Below, piece by piece: positions 1-4,340 of a DNA stretch of 5,613 nucleotides. Location of the stretch: contig MKSH01000148.1 in assembly GCA_001898095.1 (NCBI GenBank), positions 1-5,613 of the forward strand. The letters run 5' to 3'. The position numbers and the translations under genes are program-made. The stretch's first letter is position 1. Every line of letters starts with the position of its first letter. The notes below the pieces were generated by a model. That model did not search any database. It had not been told where the DNA came from and saw nothing but the letters and a program-made list of their open reading frames with translations. The stretch comes from Solirubrobacterales bacterium 70-9 (lineage in GTDB: Bacteria > Actinomycetota > Thermoleophilia > Solirubrobacterales > 70-9).

Positions 1-1
1 C

Positions 2-871
2 ATGCTTGCCGCCGGGTTGATCGCAGGGATCGTTGCGTCGGTCCTCTTCAACCTCGGGGTCGCCCTACAGGCGATCGAGGCGCGGCGGGCGCCCCGCGAG
101 GAGGGCCTCCGCGCCTCGCTGATCTGGGACCTTCTGCGCCGCCGGCTCTGGGTCGCCGGGCTGGGGGTCGAATGGCTCGGGGTGCCGCTGGAGATCCTCG
201 CCTTCGCCTGGGCGCCGTTCGTGGTCGTGCAGCCGCTGCTCGCCTGCGGCCTGCTGGTCCTGCTGGCGGTGGCGCGGCGGCTCCTGGGGGAGATGCCGAG
301 CCGCGAGGCGCTGGTCGGGGTCGGCCTGATCATCGCCGGGATCGGGCTGATCGCCTGGGGCGCGCCGGGCGAGCAGGACACCCACCGCGGGGCGGCGGCG
401 GTGCTCGGGGTGGTCGGCGGGCTGGTGCTCGCCTCGCTCGTCCCCTTCGCCTTGCGGGGGCGGCGGGGGGACACGGCGATGACCGCGGTGCTCGGCTCGG
501 CCTGCGGCTTCGCCGCCACCAACGTGGCGATGAAGCTGATGGCCGACAACCTCGGTCACGCCCACTGGCCGCGGGCGGCGGCCTGGCTGGTGGTCGCCGC
601 GCTGGTCGGCTTCGGCGCGACCGTGACCGGGATGACCGCCCTGCAACGGGCCCCGGCGACGACCGTGATCCCGATCTCCACCGCGGTGCAGACCTTCCTC
701 CCGGTGGCGCTGGAGCCGCTCTTCCTCGAAGAGAGCTTTCGCAGCGCCGACCTCGAAGGGCTGCCGTTGCTGGTCGGGATGGTGGTGATGCTGGTCGGCA
801 TCGTGGTGCTGGCGCGCACCCGTCACGTGAGCGCGATCGCCGCCGGCGGCGCCGTACCATCGGCCCCATGA
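2..871 (+). CDS. DMT-superfamily (EamA/NIPA-like) multi-pass membrane transporter
   Basis: A 289-residue, very hydrophobic protein of the drug/metabolite transporter type, expected in the cytoplasmic membrane; the substrate cannot be told from sequence. About nine membrane segments are visible, roughly at residues 2-24, 52-71, 72-93, 102-120, 131-150, 160-178, 191-212, 218-240 and 254-272. The two halves look alike, as expected for the internally duplicated DMT fold (known of the family). The opening 'NLGVALQAIEARRAP' and the 'ALQRAPATTVIPIST' stretch near residue 213 resemble actinobacterial DMT proteins and the NIPA-like branch. The ATG lies one base inside the window, so an upstream start cannot be excluded, although the first membrane helix starts at once and total length is normal. 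Its TGA overlaps the ATG of the next reading frame (ATGA, 868-871), suggesting a formerly coupled pair. Superfamily call is firm; subfamily is not. Confidence 0.8.
   Translation: MLAAGLIAGIVASVLFNLGVALQAIEARRAPREEGLRASLIWDLLRRRLWVAGLGVEWLGVPLEILAFAWAPFVVVQPLLACGLLVLLAVARRLLGEMPSREALVGVGLIIAGIGLIAWGAPGEQDTHRGAAAVLGVVGGLVLASLVPFALRGRRGDTAMTAVLGSACGFAATNVAMKLMADNLGHAHWPRAAAWLVVAALVGFGATVTGMTALQRAPATTVIPISTAVQTFLPVALEPLFLEESFRSADLEGLPLLVGMVVMLVGIVVLARTRHVSAIAAGGAVPSAP
855..860 (+). promoter_or_regulatory. Putative TANNNT -10 box upstream of the DUF1028-like remnant
   Basis: TACCAT fits the actinobacterial -10 pattern TANNNT and lies exactly 7 nt before the ATG at 868. That is the geometry expected if transcription starts at or next to the start codon (leaderless mRNA). 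The same box-7 nt-ATG layout occurs before the 6-phosphogluconate dehydrogenase gene at 4328-4341. It lies inside the end of the transporter gene. No convincing -35 is visible. If active, it would now drive mainly the VOC gene downstream. Confidence 0.35.
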
Positions 872-952
872 CCTACTCGCTCGTCGCCCTCGATCCCGAC
901 ATTGGACGAAGCGTCGGCCGCCGCCGAGGCCCGCCGCCTGCTCGACGAGTAG
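868..952 (+). pseudogene. Remnant of a DUF1028-family gene (start and possible C-terminal end only)
   Basis: The ATG at 868 opens with 'MTYSLVALDPD', which closely resembles the usual N-terminus of DUF1028 (Ntn-hydrolase-like) proteins, typically 'TYSIVARDPETG' (from memory of the family). After about 11 residues the match stops and the frame runs into Arg/Pro-rich sequence, ending at 991-993. In the +1 frame from 902 there is a short acidic/helical stretch, 'LDEASAAAEARRLLDE', ending in TAG at 950-952. This resembles the C-terminal helical/TPR-like tail of some longer DUF1028 proteins. The simplest reading is a large internal deletion joining the first 33 bases of the gene to its last 50, out of frame. 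The gene overlaps the transporter stop by ATGA. The N-terminal resemblance is fairly convincing; the C-terminal assignment is weak. The alternative is a chance short ORF in a spacer. Confidence 0.45.
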
Positions 953-974
953 CGACGGTGCGCGAACATAGGCC

Positions 975-1742
975 ATGCGAATCGTCCGGCTGACCTTGGA
1001 CTGCGCCGACCTCGGCGCGCAGGAGGAGTTCTGGGCGGGGACGCTTCGCCTGGAGGTCGAGGCGGGGGAGGACGCGCTCGACGTGCGGCTGCGCGACTCG
1101 ACGATCCGCTTCCGCCGCGCCGCCCCCGGCACGGCGCCGCGCCATCACTTCGCGATCAACGTGCCGCCGGGATCGATCGAGCGGGCGGCGGCCTGGATCC
1201 GGGAGCGCCACGAGCTGCTCGCCTTCCACGGCGATCCCGACGAGGAGGAGGGCGCGACGATCGTCCACACCGACCGCGGCACCCCGGCGGTCTACTTCCT
1301 CGACCCGGCCGGGAACGTCGTCGAGCTGATCGCCAACGTGCGGCTCGCGGGTGGAGCAGATGCCGACGTCCGCCCTGGAGGGCCGCTCGGCGTCGGCATC
1401 GGGGGCTCGGGCGAGGACGCCACGTTCGGCCCAGAGGCATTGCTCGACCTCGCCGAGGTCGGGATCGCCGCCGTCGATTGCGGCGCCACCTGTGCAGCGG
1501 TCCGCGACTTCCTCGGCGAGGGAGTCCTCTGGGGCGGCGCCCCCGGTTGGCAACTGACCGCGATCGGCGACGCCCGCGCGGTCGTGATCGTCGCGCCGCT
1601 CGACCGCGGCTGGATCCCCGTCGGCCTGCCCGCCCGTCCGGTGCCGACCGAGATCGTCGTCCTCACCGCCGAGCCTGCCGAGCTCACCCTCCCCGAGGGC
1701 CCCTACGTGCTTCGCCGCGTGACCAGTCCGTCGGCGGCGTAG
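975..1742 (+). CDS. Two-domain VOC (glyoxalase/dioxygenase-fold) family protein
   Basis: A 255-residue cytosolic protein of the vicinal oxygen chelate superfamily, built from two βαβββ-type halves. The first half (about 1-122) begins 'MRIVRLTLDCADLGAQEEFW' and ends with the diagnostic 'YFLDPAGNVVELI' (residues 107-119); the Glu at 117 is at the classical metal-ligand position, and the His pair at 57-58 could supply another ligand. The second half (about 155-250) has 'LAEVGIAAVDCGATCAAVRDFL', then 'GDARAVVIVAPLDRGWIPVG', a pattern known from uncharacterised bidomain VOC proteins; it lacks an obvious C-terminal Glu motif and may be degenerate. Reaction and substrate are unknown. The start is well constrained: an in-frame TAG lies at 969-971, and ATG 975 is the first start after it. 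No clear Shine-Dalgarno is present. The 3' end overlaps the convergent citrate-synthase-like gene by 59 bp. Confidence 0.8.
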   Translation: MRIVRLTLDCADLGAQEEFWAGTLRLEVEAGEDALDVRLRDSTIRFRRAAPGTAPRHHFAINVPPGSIERAAAWIRERHELLAFHGDPDEEEGATIVHTDRGTPAVYFLDPAGNVVELIANVRLAGGADADVRPGGPLGVGIGGSGEDATFGPEALLDLAEVGIAAVDCGATCAAVRDFLGEGVLWGGAPGWQLTAIGDARAVVIVAPLDRGWIPVGLPARPVPTEIVVLTAEPAELTLPEGPYVLRRVTSPSAA

Positions 1743-3063
1743 GCCCTACATAAGAGGCGCGCGGGCGGAAGCGCAGCCGGTACCCGTACTCCTCCAGCGC
1801 GTGGGCGACGATCCCGGCGATCCGGGCGACGGTGAAGATCGTCGGCGACGCCCCGTCCCGCAGCCCGTGCGCCCTGACCAGCGCCGCCAGCGCGAAGTCC
1901 ACGTTCGGCGCCGGCATCCCCCGCTCCGCCGCCGCCTCCAGCAGCGCCGCCGCGGCCGCCACGTGCGAACCCTGGTCCTTTTGTCGCCCTGTGGGCGACA
2001 AAAGGACCAGGGTTGGGATGCCGAGGCGCTCCAACAGGTGGTCGGCGCGGGGGTCGCGGTCACGGTAGACGCGGTGGCCGAAGCCGGGGACGTCGCCGGC
2101 GGCGAGCCGGGCGTCCAGGGCCGCGCCGGGATCGACCCCGGCCGCGACCTCGTCGAGCAGGGCTTCCACCGCCGGCCCGGCGCCGCCGTGCAACGCCCCG
2201 CCGAGCGGCCCGAGCCCGGCGAGGATCACCCGGTAGGGACCGGCCCAGGCCGAGGCGGCGACCCGCGCGGCAAAGGTCGACGCCGCGAGTTCGTGATCGG
2301 CGAGGAGGATCAGCGCCGCGTTCAGCGCCGCCACCTGCTCCGGTCGCGGCTTGGTCTCGGGACCGGTGAGGGCCGCCCAGAGCCGCGCGGCCAGGTTCAT
2401 CGACGCGTCGCCTCCGGTCGCGGTTGCGCGCCGCGTCGCGGTCGACTTTCGATCCGCGGCGCCCGCGCGTCGCTTCGCGGTCGACCCTTCGCCCGTCGGC
2501 CCGGCCTGAGATCGGTCGCGGCCCAGCGCGGTGAGGATCCCGGCGAACACTTCGGATCCGGCGCGGCGGACAGAGTCGGGGTCGCGGGCATCGCGCCGCG
2601 GGTCGCGGGCGGCAAGGACGGCGACGACGGCGGCGATGCGGTCGGCATCCGGCGCGTCCGGGCCGAGCGCCCCGCCCAGCGCCTCGATCGCCGCCGCCCG
2701 CTCCGCGCCCAACTCCCACGGCGTCGGTGGCGCCCCGCCCCAGAGCAGCGACACGACTTCCTCGAAGCCGCGGAAGCGGGCGAGCTCGATCGCGTCCCGC
2801 CCCCGGTAGGAGAGCCGCCCCTCCGGCTCGAGTAGCGTCAGCTCGGTCTCGACCACCACCTCCAGCGCGCTCGACCGGTCCGGTCGCCGCGCCCGCGTCG
2901 CCAGGCGCTCGACCTCGTCGGGGTCGAACTCGGAGTGGTGGGGGCCGCTCGCCGGGTGGCGCTGGAGCAGGCCGCGGCTGACGTAGGCGTAGACCGTCTC
3001 GCGCTTCACGCCGAGCCGACGCGCGACCTCCTCGGTGCTCAGCCTCTCCGTTGTCTCGCTCAA
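1684..3063 (-). CDS. Citrate synthase-family protein with N-terminal helix-turn-helix
   Basis: Predicted 459 residues from a TTG start. Residues 8-33 form an excisionase/MerR-like HTH ('[12 protein letters not shown]' then '[13 protein letters not shown]'), followed by '[10 protein letters not shown]'. The citrate synthase fold follows from about 66. All three catalytic positions are kept: His257 in 'DHELAAST', His292 in 'ALHGGAG' and Asp389 in 'PNVDF', plus 'GFGHRVY' with His330/Arg331. The Asn usual in 'xNAST' is Ala here. Similar HTH-citrate synthases occur in Streptomyces and relatives (recalled, not searched). TTG 3063 is chosen because it overlaps the stop of the upstream synthase (TTGA), no ATG precedes the HTH in this frame, and starting later (GTG, residue 19) would destroy the HTH. 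CTG at residue 8 is a weaker alternative. Oddities: a duplicated 13-residue linker (194-219) and a 16-residue segment (350-365) encoded by a perfect inverted repeat. It may make citrate or methylcitrate, or act as a regulator. Confidence 0.8.
   Translation of the reverse strand: MSETTERLSTEEVARRLGVKRETVYAYVSRGLLQRHPASGPHHSEFDPDEVERLATRARRPDRSSALEVVVETELTLLEPEGRLSYRGRDAIELARFRGFEEVVSLLWGGAPPTPWELGAERAAAIEALGGALGPDAPDADRIAAVVAVLAARDPRRDARDPDSVRRAGSEVFAGILTALGRDRSQAGPTGEGSTAKRRAGAADRKSTATRRATATGGDASMNLAARLWAALTGPETKPRPEQVAALNAALILLADHELAASTFAARVAASAWAGPYRVILAGLGPLGGALHGGAGPAVEALLDEVAAGVDPGAALDARLAAGDVPGFGHRVYRDRDPRADHLLERLGIPTLVLLSPTGRQKDQGSHVAAAAALLEAAAERGMPAPNVDFALAALVRAHGLRDGASPTIFTVARIAGIVAHALEEYGYRLRFRPRASYVGPTPPTDWSRGEARRGPRGG
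1968..2014. repeat. Perfect 22-bp inverted repeat (3-nt loop) inside a coding region
   Basis: Left arm 1968-1989 (starts AACCCTGGTCCTTTT) and right arm 1993-2014 (ends AAAAGGACCAGGGTT) are exact reverse complements separated by TGT. The palindrome stops sharply at both edges (1967 and 2015 do not pair). It lies inside the HTH-citrate synthase gene and is translated there, codons 2016 down to 1969, as '[16 protein letters not shown]', a stretch that looks foreign to the family. It keeps the reading frame open. There is no U-tract on either side, so it is not a standard terminator. It is most like a REP/MITE-type dispersed palindromic element inserted in frame; that it is dispersed is inference. 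Confidence 0.85.
2407..2484 (-). repeat. Duplicated 39-bp (13-codon) unit coding an Arg/Ala/Thr-rich linker
   Basis: In the HTH-citrate synthase, residues 194-206 '[13 protein letters not shown]' are followed directly by 207-219 '[13 protein letters not shown]'. At the DNA level the 11-mer TCGCGGTCGAC occurs at 2436-2446 and again at 2475-2485, 39 bp apart. The unit lies in a low-complexity, probably disordered stretch between two helical parts of the synthase fold (about residues 181-222). The duplication is imperfect, consistent with an old slippage or tandem duplication. Confidence 0.6.
3060..3063 (-). promoter_or_regulatory. TTGA stop/start overlap coupling the two citrate synthase genes
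   Basis: On the minus strand, TTG (3063-3061) and TGA (3062-3060) share two bases. The upstream synthase ends exactly where the HTH-synthase can first begin. No Shine-Dalgarno precedes the TTG, which fits re-initiation by ribosomes finishing the first gene and a lower yield of the second protein. This overlap decided the start call for the second gene. Confidence 0.6.
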
Positions 3064-4151
3064 GCCGTCAATGCTGACAGCGGACGGGCCGGAGGGCCGA
3101 CGTAGAGCGCCGCCGGGCGGATCAGCCGGCCGGTCCGCTTCTGCTCGAGGATGTGGGCCGACCAACCGGCCGTGCGGGCGCAGACGAAGAGCGGCGTGAA
3201 GAGGGTCTGGGGGACGCCCGCGTGCTCCAGCACCACCGCCGACCAGAACTCGACGTTGGTGGCGAGGATGCGGTCGGGCTTGTGTTCGGTGAGCACGGCG
3301 AGGGCGGCGCGCTCGACCTCGCGGGCAAGGTCGAGGCGGGGCGAGCGCAGCCGTTCGGCGAGCCGGCGGAGGACGCGGGCGCGCGGGTCCTCGGCGCGGT
3401 AGATGCGGTGGCCGAAGCCCATGATCCGCTCGCCGCGGTCGAGCAGGTCGCGGATGTGGGCGTCGGCGTCGCCCCGCGCTTCGACCTCGTCGAACATGCG
3501 CTGGACGCGGGCGGGGGCGCCGCCGTGGAGCGGTCCCGACAGCGCCCCGACCGCGGCCGAGAGCGCCGCCGCCACGTCGGCCCCGGTCGAGGCGACGACC
3601 CGGGCGGTGAAGGTGGAGGCGTTCATGCCGTGCTCGGCGGCGGTGATCCAGTAGGCGTCGATCGCCGCCACCGCGTCCGGGTCGGCCTCGCCGCGCCAGC
3701 GCAGGAGGAACCGCTCGGCGAGCGTGCGCCCCTCGTCGATGCGGGACTGGGGGACGGGGGCGACGCCGCCGCCGCGGGCGGACTGGGCGACGAAGGAGAG
3801 GGTGGTAGAGGCGGTGCGGGCGAGCTGGTCGCGGGCGACCTCGGGGCTGACGTCGACCAGCTGGCCGAAGCCCCACTCCGGCGCGAGCGCGGCGATCGCC
3901 GACTGCACGTCGACCCTGGTGTCGCCGGTCCGATACCCGAGCGGATGCGCCCCCGCCGGCGCCAACGGCCGGTCCGGCCGACCGTCCACCAACAATCCCC
4001 AGACCCCCTCGAACGGCAACACCCCGACAAGGTCTTCCACATCGACCCCCCGGTACCGCAACGCCCCACCTTCCCGATCCGGCTCCGCGATCTCGGTCCC
4101 AAACGCCAGCACCCCCTCCAACCCGTCCCGCACTTCGTCAATGGCCGCCAT
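3060..4151 (-). CDS. citA: Citrate synthase 2 (CitA-type)
   Basis: A 363-residue cytosolic enzyme expected to condense acetyl-CoA with oxaloacetate to citrate (TCA entry); some relatives also accept propionyl-CoA. Family hallmarks in order: '[18 protein letters not shown]' near the N-terminus, '[15 protein letters not shown]' with catalytic His174, '[12 protein letters not shown]' with His209, '[16 protein letters not shown]' with His248/Arg249, and '[11 protein letters not shown]'. It then has '[20 protein letters not shown]' and 'ALYVGP'. The order and wording match mycobacterial CitA almost motif for motif (from memory). Glu301 stands where most citrate synthases have the catalytic Asp; this Glu is also what I recall in the CitA group, so it is probably not a defect. 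The ATG at 4151 has a textbook AGGAGGT (4157-4163) 5 nt upstream. Its TGA overlaps the TTG start of the HTH-synthase, so the two are almost certainly one translationally coupled operon. Confidence 0.92.
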   Translation of the reverse strand: MAAIDEVRDGLEGVLAFGTEIAEPDREGGALRYRGVDVEDLVGVLPFEGVWGLLVDGRPDRPLAPAGAHPLGYRTGDTRVDVQSAIAALAPEWGFGQLVDVSPEVARDQLARTASTTLSFVAQSARGGGVAPVPQSRIDEGRTLAERFLLRWRGEADPDAVAAIDAYWITAAEHGMNASTFTARVVASTGADVAAALSAAVGALSGPLHGGAPARVQRMFDEVEARGDADAHIRDLLDRGERIMGFGHRIYRAEDPRARVLRRLAERLRSPRLDLAREVERAALAVLTEHKPDRILATNVEFWSAVVLEHAGVPQTLFTPLFVCARTAGWSAHILEQKRTGRLIRPAALYVGPPARPLSALTA

Positions 4152-4156
4152 CCCGC

Positions 4157-4163
4157 ACCTCCT
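4157..4163 (-). promoter_or_regulatory. Strong Shine-Dalgarno of citA
   Basis: AGGAGGT on the minus strand, 5 nt before the ATG at 4151. It is a near-perfect anti-16S match and fixes the citA start. It is the only strong ribosome binding site in the window; the other genes appear to rely on coupling or leaderless starts. Confidence 0.85.
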
Positions 4164-4206
4164 GGTCGCTTTCGTCCCGATCGATGCTGCGGCGAGAGGT
4201 GAGCCC

Positions 4207-4229
4207 GATCAACGTTGATCACGATCAAC
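4207..4229. promoter_or_regulatory. Candidate operator: 14-bp perfect palindrome plus a third half-site
   Basis: GATCAACGTTGATC (4207-4220) is a perfect palindrome of half-site GATCAAC, and the same half-site recurs in direct orientation at 4223-4229. It is AT-richer than everything around it and lies 56-78 bp upstream of the citA start, immediately downstream of a possible -10 box (TAGGGT, 4228-4233, minus strand). This is the position expected for a repressor site covering the transcription start. A dimeric HTH protein would suit it; the HTH-citrate synthase of the same operon is an attractive but unproven candidate. Confidence 0.5.
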
Positions 4230-4233
4230 CCTA
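4228..4233 (-). promoter_or_regulatory. Putative TANNNT -10 box for the citA operon
   Basis: TAGGGT on the minus strand fits TANNNT. Transcription would begin near 4221, giving a leader of about 70 nt that holds the palindrome at its start and the Shine-Dalgarno at its end. No TTGACA-like -35 is present; that region falls in the left arm of the 20-bp inverted repeat. Confidence 0.35.
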
Positions 4234-4245
4234 GGCGCCGGTGAG

Positions 4246-4313
4246 GGCGGGATGGGGGTGACCCCGAACGAACCTCCCCGCTGTTGTGAGAGAGGGGTCA
4301 CCCCCATCCCGCC
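4246..4313. repeat. Perfect 20-bp inverted repeat with 28-bp spacer in the divergent promoter region
   Basis: Left arm GGCGGGATGGGGGTGACCCC (4246-4265) and right arm 4294-4313 are exact reverse complements around a 28-bp spacer. Each arm holds the small palindrome GGGGTNACCCC (4255-4265 and 4294-4304), centred 39 bp apart. Read outward, both divergent genes meet the same 20-bp box ahead of their candidate -10 boxes, with gaps of 12 bp (citA side) and 14 bp (gnd side). It could be a paired binding site for a shared regulator, or a palindromic mobile repeat. No terminator role is expected between divergent genes. Confidence 0.8.
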
Positions 4314-4327
4314 TACGCCAGCCTCGC

Positions 4328-4333
4328 TAGTGT
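4328..4333 (+). promoter_or_regulatory. Putative -10 box of gnd, placed for a leaderless transcript
   Basis: TAGTGT fits TANNNT and is followed by 7 nt (CAGGCCC) and then the ATG, so transcription would begin at or within a base of the start codon. The gene has no real Shine-Dalgarno (only AGG at 4335-4337, too close to the ATG), which agrees with leaderless translation. The -35 zone lies in the right arm of the inverted repeat. Confidence 0.45.
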
Positions 4334-4340
4334 CAGGCCC

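Noticed and set aside
872..974. RNA gene (tRNA or small RNA) in the spacer before the VOC gene
   Set aside because: No cloverleaf, no stable hairpin and no terminator seen; the DUF1028-like remnant explains the sequence better.
65..1132. Long minus-strand open frame (355 codons) opposite the transporter and VOC gene
   Set aside because: Low-complexity Arg/Gly/His/Gln-rich translation, typical of antisense frames in GC-rich DNA; no motif, and it spans two well-supported genes.
1968..2014. The inverted repeat as an intrinsic transcription terminator for the VOC gene
   Set aside because: No U-tract follows either arm, it lies some 226 bp past the VOC stop, and it is inside a coding region.
1684..3876. 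A 730-codon open frame on the minus strand, starting from an ATG at 3876
   Set aside because: Its first ~270 codons are Arg/Pro-rich out-of-frame sequence opposite the real citA frame. Only the part from TTG 3063 has protein-family motifs.
3153..4202. Plus-strand open frame of 349 codons opposite citA
   Set aside because: Antisense shadow; the opposite strand has unambiguous citrate synthase motifs and a perfect Shine-Dalgarno.
1968..4313. The two inverted repeats as parts of a CRISPR array or as ends of one insertion sequence
   Set aside because: The two repeats are unrelated in sequence, are each a single palindrome rather than a spaced array, and no transposase lies between them.
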